Assembly: GCF_000190575.1 (NCBI RefSeq) | Contig: NC_015164.1 | Coordinates: 62,001-126,000, forward strand | DNA: 64,000 nucleotides | DNA from: Phocaeicola salanitronis DSM 18170 | GTDB lineage: Bacteria; Bacteroidota; Bacteroidia; Bacteroidales; Bacteroidaceae | Direction: 5' to 3' | Shown here: piece after piece, positions 33,844 to 42,990 of the stretch | Numbering within the stretch: position 1 is the first letter of the stretch | Layout: every line of letters starts with the position of its first letter | Position numbers and translations under genes: made by a program | Notes under the pieces: model-generated | The model's input: only the letters and a program-made list of their open reading frames with translations | What the model was told of the DNA's origin: nothing | The model's database searches: none

Positions 33844-34521
33844 TTATTTAATAGATGCGCGTTCGATGTACTTATCGATGGTCATAGCTTGGTATGATGT
33901 CGCGTATTTGGTTTTGATTTGTTTGTAAGCATCTACAGCTTCGGCATTCTTGCCTTGCTTTTCCAGGATTTGTCCGGCTTGGAGCAGGAATATCGGGCTG
34001 AGGGTAGTGCTGTTTGCCTTGTCTGCCGCTTTCAATAATGTAGCGGCTGCTTTGTCCAATTGTCCCATTTGTGCATAGCAGTTGCCCATTGTGCCCAGAA
34101 TAGCGGGAGCTACCATGTAATCGTCTGCACTGAATTTATCGAGGTAGGTTGTCGCTTCTTCGTATTTGCCCAATTGTGCATAGCAGAGTCCGCAATAAGC
34201 GTTGGCAAGGTTTCCTGCATCTGTACCGCTGAATTCATCCGCGATTTTCAGGAAGCCGGTATATCCCAGGCTGTCCCCGTTCAGTGCCAATTCGAATTCA
34301 TTGTTCCCGAAATATTGTTCTCCTTTGAAGAGGGCTTCGGATGCTTTCAGCTCATTCGGCTCTCCGATGAAATGATTGTAACCTACAATGCCGCATACGA
34401 TAACGACAATAGCTACTACCACACCTATAAACAGGTTTTTGTACTTTAATAAGAATGCTTCGGAAGTGTTCAGCGCTTCGTCTACATTCAACGGATCGTG
34501 AGTTTGTTTTTGTTTTGACAT
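33844..34521 (-). CDS. membrane-anchored tetratricopeptide repeat protein
   Basis: A 225-residue protein from ATG 34519-34521 (MSKQKQTHDPLNVDEALNTS). One transmembrane helix (about residues 32-52, LFIGVVVAIVVIVCGIVGYN) is followed by TPR-like helical pairs (LANAYCGLCYAQLGKYEEAT, NCYAQMGQLDKAAATLLKAA). The arrangement is like YfgM-type periplasmic TPR proteins. A TACTTTTG element (34570-34577) suggests the promoter lies in the divergent gap with recF. Confidence 0.82.
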   Translation of the reverse strand: MSKQKQTHDPLNVDEALNTSEAFLLKYKNLFIGVVVAIVVIVCGIVGYNHFIGEPNELKASEALFKGEQYFGNNEFELALNGDSLGYTGFLKIADEFSGTDAGNLANAYCGLCYAQLGKYEEATTYLDKFSADDYMVAPAILGTMGNCYAQMGQLDKAAATLLKAADKANSTTLSPIFLLQAGQILEKQGKNAEAVDAYKQIKTKYATSYQAMTIDKYIERASIK

Positions 34522-34669
34522 TTTTCTTATTGTTTTTTTATTATTTTCGTGAAATCCATTTTCGGTCAGCAAAAGTAGTTTATTTCTGTTTATAAACGAA
34601 ATTTGCGGGCATGTTTTTTTATCAATCTTCCTTTTATTCGTATTTTTGTGGCTTAAAAGAAGAATACTT

Positions 34670-35788
34670 ATGTGGTTGAAGCGTATTTCTATATTGAATT
34701 ATAAGAATCTGGAGCAGGTGGAACTTGCTTTTTCGAAAAAGCTGAATTGCATTATCGGGAAGAACGGAATGGGGAAGACCAACCTGATGGATGCGGTGTA
34801 TTATTTGTCTTTTTGCAAGAGCGCGACCAATCCGATTGATTCGCAGAATATTCTACATGAAAGGGATTTCTTTGTGATACAAGGCTTTTACGAGACGGAT
34901 GGCGGCGAGCCGGAAGAAGTGTATTGCGGATTGAAACGCAGGCAGAAAAAGCAGTTCAAGCGGAACAAGAAAGAATATTCGCGCTTGTCGGACCATATCG
35001 GACTGATACCGCTGGTGATGGTTTCGCCCGCCGATTCGTGGCTGATAGCCGGGGGAAGCGAAGAACGGAGGCGGTTTATGGACGTGGTGATTTCGCAATT
35101 CGACCGGGAATATCTCGATGCATTGATCCGGTATAACAAAGCCTTGCAACAACGGAATGCCTTGCTGAAGGCTGAAATCGAGCCGGAAGAAGAATTGATG
35201 GCTTTGTGGGAGGAGGCGATGGCTTCAACGGGGAAACTTGTTTTTCAGAAGCGGAAGGATTTTGTGGACGAGTTTATTCCGGTATTCCAATCGTATTATG
35301 CCTATATTTCGCAGGGAAGGGAACAGGTGAGCCTGATGTACGAATCGCATGCGGCTCATGGAAATCTTCTGCAGCTCCTGAAAGAAAGCCGCCAGCGGGA
35401 CCGTATCTTGGGATATTCGACCAAAGGGATACACAAGGATGACTTGATTATGGAGTTGGGCGGTTTCCCGATGAAACGGGAAGGTTCGCAAGGGCAGAAC
35501 AAGACGTATTTGATAGCATTGAAATTGGCACAGTTTGATTTTTTGAAGCGTGCGGGGAACCGGACGGTGCCGATTGTCTTGCTGGATGATATTTTCGACA
35601 AGCTGGACGCCTCACGGGTGGAGCAAATCGTGAAGCTGGTGGCTGGAGATAATTTCGGGCAAATCTTTATTACGGATACCAACCGTGAGCATTTGGATAA
35701 GATATTAAGTGAAGTGGGCGAGGATTATAACTTGTTTGAAGTTGAGGGCGGATGTGTTTCAATGCGTGAAAAGGAGGGTGAGGCATGA
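34670..35788 (+). CDS. recF: DNA replication and repair protein RecF
   Basis: An ATPase that loads RecA at single-strand gaps. The 372 residues from ATG 34670 (MWLKRISILNYKNLEQ) contain Walker A GKNGMGKTN, the signature-like GGSEERRRFMD and Walker B IVLLDDIFDKLD. The open frame continues 8 codons upstream but without a good start. A TATTTTTG element at 34640-34647 may be the -7 box. It overlaps the next gene by 4 bases. Confidence 0.96.
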   Translation: MWLKRISILNYKNLEQVELAFSKKLNCIIGKNGMGKTNLMDAVYYLSFCKSATNPIDSQNILHERDFFVIQGFYETDGGEPEEVYCGLKRRQKKQFKRNKKEYSRLSDHIGLIPLVMVSPADSWLIAGGSEERRRFMDVVISQFDREYLDALIRYNKALQQRNALLKAEIEPEEELMALWEEAMASTGKLVFQKRKDFVDEFIPVFQSYYAYISQGREQVSLMYESHAAHGNLLQLLKESRQRDRILGYSTKGIHKDDLIMELGGFPMKREGSQGQNKTYLIALKLAQFDFLKRAGNRTVPIVLLDDIFDKLDASRVEQIVKLVAGDNFGQIFITDTNREHLDKILSEVGEDYNLFEVEGGCVSMREKEGEA

Positions 35789-36075
35789 AGCGGAACAATA
35801 CCGAGCAGGTGGGCGATGTGATTCGGCGTTTGCTCAGGCAGGAAGGTCTGGAAACGCCTCTTAATGAATATCGGCTGGTGGAGGCGTGGAAAGATGTAGT
35901 AGGTCCGGTTATAGCCCGTTATACGCAGAACCTGTATATCAAGAATCAGGTGTTGTATGTGCATTTGTCTTCTTCGGTCTTGCGTCAGGAGCTTTCGATG
36001 AGCCGGACGCTCTTGATACGTAACCTGAATACTCACGTGGGGGCGCAGGTTATTGTGAATATTGTGTTCCGGTAA
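35785..36075 (+). CDS. DUF721 (DciA-like) protein
   Basis: A 96-residue protein of the DUF721 family (VGDVIRRLLRQEGLETPLNE, VLYVHLSSSVLRQELSM), whose better-studied members (DciA) help load the replicative helicase. It starts inside the recF stop region (ATGA), so it is translationally coupled to recF. The RecF-DUF721 order is common in Bacteroidetes. Confidence 0.88.
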   Translation: MKRNNTEQVGDVIRRLLRQEGLETPLNEYRLVEAWKDVVGPVIARYTQNLYIKNQVLYVHLSSSVLRQELSMSRTLLIRNLNTHVGAQVIVNIVFR

Positions 36076-36082
36076 AAGCGGG

Positions 36083-36631
36083 TCAGTACATTCTTCCGTT
36101 TTCGGTCCATACTTCGTCCATGGGCTTATCCCAATCATCGGCAGGAAGCGGTGTTTCACGAAGTTGGAACTGGAAGCATATACCTATTTTGTATAGAGAG
36201 TCTTTTTGCAAGAGGCGGTCGTAATATCCTTTGCCCCGTCCCAACCGATTTCCTTGGCGGTCGAACGAAACGCCGGGGATAAGGGCAAGGTTTATCGCAT
36301 CCGGATTGGTTATCGCTTTTCCCACAGGTTCTTCGATATGGAAATTCCCCGGTTTCAAGTTGGCTTTTCCGGTATATTCCCGTAGTTCGAGTTCGTTTCC
36401 TTTTACAACGGGAAGAATGATTGTTTTCTTTTTGCTCCATTTCTCTACGAATGCGTGAGTCTGTACTTCATCGGGCAGGGAATAATAGAGCAATACCGTA
36501 CGGGCAGACTGGAAAAGGGGGTGATTTTCCAGCTGGTTCCATACTTGGGCAGAGAGCAGTCCGAGTTCTTCCTGTGTATGTTGTTTTTTCTTTCGGGTTA
36601 TTTCTGCCCGGATTTGCGCTTTGGTTTGCAT
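36083..36631 (-). CDS. 5-formyltetrahydrofolate cyclo-ligase
   Basis: Converts 5-formyl-THF to 5,10-methenyl-THF with ATP. The 182-residue sequence has the N-terminal KAQIRAEITRKKKQ, ALIPGVSFDRQGNRLGRGKG and YYDRLL, standard for the family. It converges on the DUF721 gene with 7 bases between stops and is probably last of the ctpA operon. Confidence 0.95.
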   Translation of the reverse strand: MQTKAQIRAEITRKKKQHTQEELGLLSAQVWNQLENHPLFQSARTVLLYYSLPDEVQTHAFVEKWSKKKTIILPVVKGNELELREYTGKANLKPGNFHIEEPVGKAITNPDAINLALIPGVSFDRQGNRLGRGKGYYDRLLQKDSLYKIGICFQFQLRETPLPADDWDKPMDEVWTENGRMY

Positions 36632-36632
36632 G

Positions 36633-36745
36633 AGTTAATGTGCTAATGTGCCAATGTGTCAATGTGCCAATGTGTTAATGTGTTAATATTTATCCTTATT
36701 AGCACATTATTTATTAGCACATTCGCACATTTTATTCATTCGCAC
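36633..36745. repeat. short degenerate repeats (TAATGTG / AGCACATT)
   Basis: About six copies of a 9-base unit TTAATGTGC with variants are followed by inverted copies (TTAGCACATT, TTCGCACATT). The halves can pair into a long AT-rich stem between the ctpA and cyclo-ligase genes. Confidence 0.7.
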
Positions 36746-36751
36746 ATTCGA

Positions 36752-38392
36752 TTAAGATTCTTTTTCTTCCGGAGCTTTCGGGAATGATTCTCCTTTTTCC
36801 AGCACTTCGAGGGCTTTTTGTACGGTCTTGTCTGTATGGTTGCTATACTCGATGTAGGCTTCGATGCCCAGCATGTTGTAGATGATGTTTCCGTACAGGT
36901 TTTCATCGAAGAGCTTTTTGGATTTATACATCAAGATGTTCCGGCGCTTCAAGCCTTTCTTTTCGGCATACGAAGCGAATTTTTCCAGCAATTTTTGCGT
37001 CTTCAGGTAATCCGCCATGCTATCGGGGGTGGAGTATTGTTGAAGCGTGCTCCGGTTCTTGTCCGTATAGTCTAAGGTATAGCGGATGATAAGCCCGCGC
37101 GAAGCCGCCATGCGGAAGTAAGAGGTGATTCCCGTTGTGTCTTGCGGTACGAAGATATCGGGCATGATGCCTCCGCCTCCGTATACCGTACGTCCCAGGC
37201 GGGTGTAATATATTTCTTCCGTGTTTTGCTTGATACTGTCCGCCGAGAAGAATTCGCCGTGCTCGTAACGGGTAATCAGGTCCATTTCATATTCCGAGTC
37301 GTTTCCTTTTTGGTAAGGTTTTTGGATGCAGCGTCCCGAAGGGGTATAATAACGGGCTATGGTCAGGCGGATAGCCGAACCGTCGCTGAACTCAATGGGT
37401 TGCTGTACCAATCCTTTCCCGAACGAGCGGCGTCCGATAATCGTTCCCCGGTCATTGTCTTGGATAGCACCCGCGAAGATTTCGCTTGCCGATGCCGACC
37501 CTTCGTCCATTAATACCACCAGCGGAATGTTCTGGCTGCTTCCGGTTCCGTTGGAGGTATAGTTTTCCCGCGGTGATTTACGTCCTTCGGTATACACTAT
37601 CAGGCTGTTTCCCGGAAGGAATTCATTAATCATTTGGATAGCCGCAGCCATGTATCCTCCTGTGTTCCCGCGCAAGTCGATAATCAAGCCCTGGTAATTC
37701 GCCTGGTTCAGCTTGGCAAGGGCTACGAGCAGTTCGGGATAGGTCGTTTCTCCGAATTTGTTTACTTTGATGTATCCGAAGCGTTCGTTAATCATGTATG
37801 CCGCATCGATGCTTTTCACCGGAATATCCCCCCGCACGACGGAGAAATGCAGGATTTCCTGTTCTCCCGGACGGTACACGCCCAGCTTGACGGTGCTTCC
37901 TTTTTCTCCTTTCAGGCGGCGCATGGCTTCTTCGTTTGTGACTATCTTTCCTACAAATACCGAATCATCCACTTCGATGATGCGGTCTCCGGCGAGCATG
38001 CCTACTTTCTCCGAAGGTCCTCCGGGGATGACGCTGTTCACGTGGATGGTATCGTCCTGAATGGTGAATTGGATGCCTACTCCGCTAAAGCTTCCTTTCA
38101 GGTCTGAGTTGACCGCTTCGAGGTCTTTGGCGGGGATATAAGCCGAGTGAGGGTCCAGTTCGCCCAGAATCTGGGGCATGGCTTCCTCCACCAGGTTATA
38201 CATGTTGACCGTATCTACATATTGGTCGTCAATGATGCGCAAAAGGGCATTCAGCTTGTTCGATGAAGTATTGATGATGCCTAATTTATTGCCCGAAAAG
38301 TGATTGGCATAGAATGTCCCAATCAAGATTCCCACCACCACGCACACGGCGAGCAGGAGGGGCATAAGCCGGTTTTTGTTATTGTTCGTCAT
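36752..38392 (-). CDS. ctpA: S41 family C-terminal processing protease
   Basis: A 546-residue periplasmic serine protease with an N-terminal membrane anchor (residues 10-30), a PDZ domain (about 85-165, GVGIQFTIQDDTIHVNSVIP) and the Ser/Lys dyad in DEGSASASEI and RSFGKGLVQ. Such proteases trim the C-termini of envelope proteins. It lies 6 bases after the dCMP deaminase gene in a conserved Bacteroidetes cluster. Confidence 0.95.
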   Translation of the reverse strand: MTNNNKNRLMPLLLAVCVVVGILIGTFYANHFSGNKLGIINTSSNKLNALLRIIDDQYVDTVNMYNLVEEAMPQILGELDPHSAYIPAKDLEAVNSDLKGSFSGVGIQFTIQDDTIHVNSVIPGGPSEKVGMLAGDRIIEVDDSVFVGKIVTNEEAMRRLKGEKGSTVKLGVYRPGEQEILHFSVVRGDIPVKSIDAAYMINERFGYIKVNKFGETTYPELLVALAKLNQANYQGLIIDLRGNTGGYMAAAIQMINEFLPGNSLIVYTEGRKSPRENYTSNGTGSSQNIPLVVLMDEGSASASEIFAGAIQDNDRGTIIGRRSFGKGLVQQPIEFSDGSAIRLTIARYYTPSGRCIQKPYQKGNDSEYEMDLITRYEHGEFFSADSIKQNTEEIYYTRLGRTVYGGGGIMPDIFVPQDTTGITSYFRMAASRGLIIRYTLDYTDKNRSTLQQYSTPDSMADYLKTQKLLEKFASYAEKKGLKRRNILMYKSKKLFDENLYGNIIYNMLGIEAYIEYSNHTDKTVQKALEVLEKGESFPKAPEEKES

Positions 38393-38398
38393 ACGTTT

Positions 38399-38833
38399 TT
38401 ATTCATTAAGGTTTAAAAATGCCACTTCGATATTCGCACGTTTCAAGAGGTCGAGCCCGTCTTCCAGGCGGTATTTCTCCGCATATACCACGCGCTTGAT
38501 GCCTGCCTGGATGATAAGTTTGGCACATTCGATGCAAGGGGAGGCGGTTACATAGAGGGTAGCTCCTTCGCTGCTGTTGTTCGAGCGCGCTATTTTGGTG
38601 ATGGCATTGGCTTCGGCATGCAGTACGTAGGGCTTGGTCAGTCCGTTTTCGTCTTCGCATACGTTCTCAAATCCTGCCGGAGTCCCGTTATATCCGTCGG
38701 AAATAATCATTTTGTCTTTTACGATCAAGGCTCCTACTTTCCTTCGGGTGCAATAGGAGTTTTCGGCCCAGATAGTGGCCATGCGCATGTAGCGTTTGTC
38801 TAATATTTCTTGTTTGTTATCGTTTGCTTCCAT
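38399..38833 (-). CDS. dCMP deaminase family protein
   Basis: A 144-residue zinc-dependent deaminase supplying dUMP for thymidylate synthesis. Zinc ligands and the catalytic Glu are in VLHAEANAI, and the two Cys in SPCIECAKLI. KVGALIVKDKMIISDGYNGT is typical. It is part of the minus-strand cluster between the lipoprotein and ctpA. Confidence 0.95.
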   Translation of the reverse strand: MEANDNKQEILDKRYMRMATIWAENSYCTRRKVGALIVKDKMIISDGYNGTPAGFENVCEDENGLTKPYVLHAEANAITKIARSNNSSEGATLYVTASPCIECAKLIIQAGIKRVVYAEKYRLEDGLDLLKRANIEVAFLNLNE

Positions 38834-38843
38834 ATATATCTAA

Positions 38844-39323
38844 TTAGTTCCTGAATAAATCTACCGGGCAGAACTGGATGAAATGTTTTTTGTCCATGTC
38901 GAAAAGTTTGATGAAATTCCTTGAGTCTCCCCGATAGAACTTGGCATTGCTGATTTCATCGAAAAACGTCTTGTCGAGTCCGCTGGGCGTACCATTGGCG
39001 TTGACGCGTATCGAGAAGCTCCGGTCTTTTCCGTTTGCGCTCCACGTGCCGGTAAAGGTAAACGCGTTTCCCTGCCCTTCCACCGTCCCGTCTTTCGAGA
39101 AACGGATCACGTATTTTTCCTTGTCTTGGGTGATTTGTGCCAGCTCGCTTCGGGTAAGGGAGGAGGTGGACTTATTATCATCTTCCCAATTATTGGTGTC
39201 GTACGAACCAATCCAGTGCCAGGTTTGTCCGCTGGCGAAAATCTCGAAGACATCATCTTCTTGATTGCATCCGCTCAGCAGGATTGCCAGGCATATTCCG
39301 ATGTATGAGATGTATTTTTTCAT
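38844..39323 (-). CDS. lipoprotein of the dCMP deaminase cluster (DUF4847-like)
   Basis: A 159-residue lipoprotein: signal peptide MKKYISYIGICLAILLSGC with the lipid-attached Cys at 19, then a beta-rich domain (WHWIGSYDTNN, TFTGTWSANGKDRSFSI). Function unknown. The family call is from memory of Bacteroidetes lipoproteins in this position. It follows the M3 peptidase gene by 12 bases. Confidence 0.75.
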   Translation of the reverse strand: MKKYISYIGICLAILLSGCNQEDDVFEIFASGQTWHWIGSYDTNNWEDDNKSTSSLTRSELAQITQDKEKYVIRFSKDGTVEGQGNAFTFTGTWSANGKDRSFSIRVNANGTPSGLDKTFFDEISNAKFYRGDSRNFIKLFDMDKKHFIQFCPVDLFRN

Positions 39324-39335
39324 GTTGTTTCCTTT

Positions 39336-41372
39336 TTATATGATTCCATTCCGTTTCAGCAATGCGTCTATTGTAGGCTCTTGTCCCCGGAAACGCTTGT
39401 ATAGCGTCATCGGGTGTTCTGTCCCGCCTTTTGACAGGATGTTCTCGCGGAACGATTGGGCTGTTTCCGCATTGAAAATCCCTTTTTCCTTGAATACCGA
39501 GAACGCGTCGGCATCCAGCACTTCCGCCCATTTGTAACTGTAGTATCCGGCGGCATATCCTCCCGACATGATGTGGCCGAACTGGACACTCATGCAGGTG
39601 TCGGGCACCGTAGGCAGGGTTTGGGCACGTTTCCACGCTTCTTGTTCGTAGGCGCGTACATCTCCTTCGAAAAGTGTGCGGCGGGTGTACCATGCCATGT
39701 CGAGCAGCCCGAAGCTTACTTGGCGGAGGCAGGCGTATGCCACGTTGAAGTTGGAAGCGTCTACAATCCGCCTAATCCATTCGTCCGGAAGGTTTTCTCC
39801 TGTTTGATAATGCGTTGCAAAGGTATGAAGAAATTCCTTTTCAATGGCAAAGTTTTCCATAATTTGCGAAGGAAGTTCCACAAAATCCCAATAAACATTG
39901 GTGCCGCTCATGCTTTTGAAGCGCGTGTCGGCGAACATGCCATGCAGGGCATGCCCGAATTCGTGCAAGAACGTGGTCACTTCCTGGAAGGTCAGCAATG
40001 CCGGCTTGTCGGGAGTAGGTTTCGTAAAGTTCATCGTGACCGATACATGCGGGCGGCTATTGGTTCCGTCGGCTTCTTTCCATTGCTCTTTGTAGCTGGT
40101 CATCCAGGCGCCCGATTTCTTTCCGGCACGCGGGTGGAAGTCGGCGTAGAGCACCGCCAGGTAGCTTCCGTCTTTATCGTATACTTCGTAGGCTTTGACA
40201 TCGGGGTGATAGACCGGAATGTCCGGATTCTCTTTGAAGGTGATTCCGTACAGGCGGGTGGCAAGCCCGAATACGCCTTTGATTACGTGGCTTAGCTCGA
40301 AGTAAGGGCGGAGCGCTTCTTCGTCGAGGGCGTATTTCCTTTGGCGGAGCTTGTTGGCGTAATACGCGAAATCCCAGGGCATCAGTTTGAAATCCGCTCC
40401 TTCGGTCTCGCGTGCCAGGGCTTCTGTTTCTTCCACTTCCTTGCGTGCGGTGGGGGTATAGGCTTCCAGCAATTGGTCGAGGAGGCGGTAGACGTTCCGG
40501 CTGTTCTCCGCCATGCGTTTGCGCAATACGTAGTCGGCAAAGTCGGTGTAACCCAAGAGCTGGGCGATTTGCATGCGCACGTTCACCAGTTGCTTCACGA
40601 TGCCGAGGTTGTTTTGCCCGTTCTCGTGCGTACATTGGGTGTTGTAGGCAAGGTAAAGTTTTTTCCGTAAGTCCCTGCGGGCGCTGTATTTCATAAAGGG
40701 CACGAAGCTGGGGGCGTGCAGGGTGAAAGTCCATCCCGTCTTCCCTTTTTCTTGTGCCGTCTGTGCCGCGGCTTCGAGGGCGCTTTCCGGAAGTCCGTCT
40801 ACGTCTTCTTCTTGTGTCAGGTCCAGTTCGTAGCTGTTGGTTTCCTTCAGGTGGTTTTGCGAGAAGCGCAGGGTGAGCGTGCTCAGCTCCATGCTCAGCT
40901 TGCGGAACTCGGCTTTTCCGGCATCCGAAAGGTTGGCTCCGTTCCGCACGAATCCGTCGTAGGTCTTCTCTAGCAACTGGCGTTCTTCGGGCGTGAGGTC
41001 CAGTTGTCCGCGTTGCTCATATACGTGCTTGACGCGTTGGAAAAGTTTTTCGTTCAGTCCGATGTTGTTGCTGTGCTCCGAGAGTTCGGGCATGAGCTTT
41101 TCGGCGATGGCGTCCAGTTCATCGCAGGTCTCGGCGCTCATCAGGTTGAACATGACCGTTGTGACCCGGTCGAGCAATCCGCCCGACTGTTCCAGTGCCA
41201 CGATGGTATTGCCGAACGTGGGTTCTTCCGGGTTGTTGATAATGGCTTCGATTTCTTCGTCTTCCCGGCGCATGCCTTCGCGGATGGCAGGCTCATAGTC
41301 GGGCAAGGTGATTTTGTCGAAAGGGACCGTCCCGTGTGGGGTCGTATAAGGTAATAAGAAAGGATTTTCCAT
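39336..41372 (-). CDS. M3 family metallopeptidase (peptidyl-dipeptidase Dcp-like)
   Basis: A 678-residue oligopeptidase with the zinc motif HEFGHALHG (near residue 470) and the downstream Glu in SQIMENFAIEKEFL. Length and the closing FSVFKEKGIFN...FRGQEPTIDALLKRNGI fit Dcp/oligopeptidase A proteins that digest short peptides. No clear signal peptide. It starts 5 bases after the Crp-like gene. Confidence 0.95.
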   Translation of the reverse strand: MENPFLLPYTTPHGTVPFDKITLPDYEPAIREGMRREDEEIEAIINNPEEPTFGNTIVALEQSGGLLDRVTTVMFNLMSAETCDELDAIAEKLMPELSEHSNNIGLNEKLFQRVKHVYEQRGQLDLTPEERQLLEKTYDGFVRNGANLSDAGKAEFRKLSMELSTLTLRFSQNHLKETNSYELDLTQEEDVDGLPESALEAAAQTAQEKGKTGWTFTLHAPSFVPFMKYSARRDLRKKLYLAYNTQCTHENGQNNLGIVKQLVNVRMQIAQLLGYTDFADYVLRKRMAENSRNVYRLLDQLLEAYTPTARKEVEETEALARETEGADFKLMPWDFAYYANKLRQRKYALDEEALRPYFELSHVIKGVFGLATRLYGITFKENPDIPVYHPDVKAYEVYDKDGSYLAVLYADFHPRAGKKSGAWMTSYKEQWKEADGTNSRPHVSVTMNFTKPTPDKPALLTFQEVTTFLHEFGHALHGMFADTRFKSMSGTNVYWDFVELPSQIMENFAIEKEFLHTFATHYQTGENLPDEWIRRIVDASNFNVAYACLRQVSFGLLDMAWYTRRTLFEGDVRAYEQEAWKRAQTLPTVPDTCMSVQFGHIMSGGYAAGYYSYKWAEVLDADAFSVFKEKGIFNAETAQSFRENILSKGGTEHPMTLYKRFRGQEPTIDALLKRNGII

Positions 41373-41377
41373 AAGAA

Positions 41378-42073
41378 TTATATATTGTCTGTAGATTGGT
41401 TATGCGTGAGCAGGGCGTTCATGTCCGGAATCTCGATTTCCCTCCGGCTGAGTGATACCAGTCCTTGTTGTTTCCAGTCGTTCAACACTTTCGAGATGTT
41501 GATGCGTGTGTCGTCGAGCAGGTTGGCGAGGTCTTCCATCCGGGCGTGAAGCTTTTTATAGCCGGAGGTTGTGGCACACCGCAGGAGCAGGAAGTTGATG
41601 ATTTTTTCCTGCGTGTTGCCGATGTGTGTGTTCCACATGCGGCGGTAGAACGTCTGGGTGCGGTTGCAGAGCAGGTTCACGAAGTTGAGCTGGAAAATGG
41701 TGTATTTGCTTAATTCCGCCAGCACATACGATTTGTCGATTGTGACGATGTGGGTGCTGCTCAAAGCGGAATAGGAAGCGTTGTATTGCGGATGCATGCC
41801 GAATAGCGAATAAGGCTCGATGACATGCGGGGCGTCCAGGGTTTCGTAAAGCGTGTAATGGTGTGTCTTGTCTGTCGATTCGGACAGCACTTTGCCTTGC
41901 AAGACGAAGGTAAGGCTGTTGCATGCGTCGTCTTGTCTGGCGATATAATGTCCTGTAGGGTATTTCTGAAAATGCAGTTTTACTTTTTCCAATATGTTTG
42001 TAAAGTCTTCTTTGCAGAGGCCTTGGAACAAAGGAAGCAATAAAAGCTTGTCGTACATACTGTTTTCTTCCAT
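41378..42073 (-). CDS. Crp/Fnr-family transcriptional regulator
   Basis: A 231-residue regulator with a cyclic-nucleotide-binding-like domain (residues 15-130, YPTGHYIARQDDACNSLTFV) and a C-terminal helix-turn-helix (MEDLANLLDDTRINISKVLN). No Fe-S cysteine cluster. Two start codons are possible (42073 and 42058). TACCTTTG at 42110-42117 (minus) would fit either. It heads the cluster running through the M3 peptidase to the cyclo-ligase. Confidence 0.9.
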   Translation of the reverse strand: MEENSMYDKLLLLPLFQGLCKEDFTNILEKVKLHFQKYPTGHYIARQDDACNSLTFVLQGKVLSESTDKTHHYTLYETLDAPHVIEPYSLFGMHPQYNASYSALSSTHIVTIDKSYVLAELSKYTIFQLNFVNLLCNRTQTFYRRMWNTHIGNTQEKIINFLLLRCATTSGYKKLHARMEDLANLLDDTRINISKVLNDWKQQGLVSLSRREIEIPDMNALLTHNQSTDNI

Positions 42074-42237
42074 CTGGCTTTAACTTTATTAAGTTATCAT
42101 TTTAACAGACAAAGGTAAACAATATTCTGATATGTGGTGTGTCTTTCACCTTTTTTAATCGTAGCTTTTCCCGAAGTTTCTTTCGCTATCTCGTTTCTTT
42201 CTATTATTTTTGTGAACAAAAATTAAATTGACGGACT

Positions 42238-42828
42238 ATGGGAAGATTGGATTTACAAGAATGCATCAGCGCGTTTATCGTCTTGTTTGCGGTGATTGAC
42301 ATTATCGGGGCGGTGCCTATTATACTGGATTTGAAGCAAAAAGGGCGTGCGGTCAATGCCTGGCAGGCGACCTTGATTGCTACGGCGTTGCTGGTAGGCT
42401 TCTTTTTTGCCGGCGACATGATGCTGAAGCTCTTTCAGGTCGACATCGCTTCGTTTGCGGTGGCGGGTGCGTTTGTGATTTTCCTGATGTCGCTCGAAAT
42501 GATTCTGGATATTGAGATTTTCAAGAATACAGGGCCGATCAAGGAGGCTACCCTTGTGCCGTTGGTTTTCCCGCTATTGGCGGGGGCAGGTTCGTTCACT
42601 ACGTTGCTCTCCCTCCGTGCGGAGTATGCTACCGTTAACATTCTGGTTGCTTTGTTCCTCAACATGGGATGGGTGTATCTGGTGCTGAAGATGACCGACC
42701 GTGTGGAGCGGCTGCTGGGAAAGGGAGGCATTTACATCATCCGCAAATTCTTCGGGATTATCCTGCTGGCGATATCGGTCCGCCTGTTTACGGCGAATAT
42801 CACCTCGCTTATCGAGCAGTTTCATTGA
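42238..42828 (+). CDS. MarC-family integral membrane protein
   Basis: A 196-residue protein with six hydrophobic segments and the family start LQECISAFIVLFAVIDIIGA and PLVFPLLAGAGSFTTLLSL. MarC proteins (UPF0056) have no firmly known substrate. It is a single gene divergent from the Crp regulator, with a TATTTTTG element upstream near 42206. Confidence 0.92.
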   Translation: MGRLDLQECISAFIVLFAVIDIIGAVPIILDLKQKGRAVNAWQATLIATALLVGFFFAGDMMLKLFQVDIASFAVAGAFVIFLMSLEMILDIEIFKNTGPIKEATLVPLVFPLLAGAGSFTTLLSLRAEYATVNILVALFLNMGWVYLVLKMTDRVERLLGKGGIYIIRKFFGIILLAISVRLFTANITSLIEQFH

Positions 42829-42841
42829 TAGCTTTTATATT

Positions 42842-42981
42842 GAACACAGAGGCACAGAGACACGGAGGAATTAAATTATACTTTAAGCGGCATTAACATG
42901 TGTATTTTACGTCACGCCGTGACGCACGATAAATTCAAAACAGCTTCTAAATAGACTCTGTGTCTTTGTGTCTCTGTGTTC
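42842..42981. repeat. inverted repeat of the ACAGAGGCACAGAG family with a MITE end inside
   Basis: Left arm 42842-42867 (GAACACAGAGGCACAGAGAC core) and right arm 42956-42981 are imperfect inverses. Between them lies a 24-bp right end of the 192-bp MITE (ATAAATTCAAAACAGCTTC at about 42928-42947) and a small palindrome ACGTCACGCCGTGACG. Confidence 0.75.
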
Positions 42982-42990
42982 CATTCCATT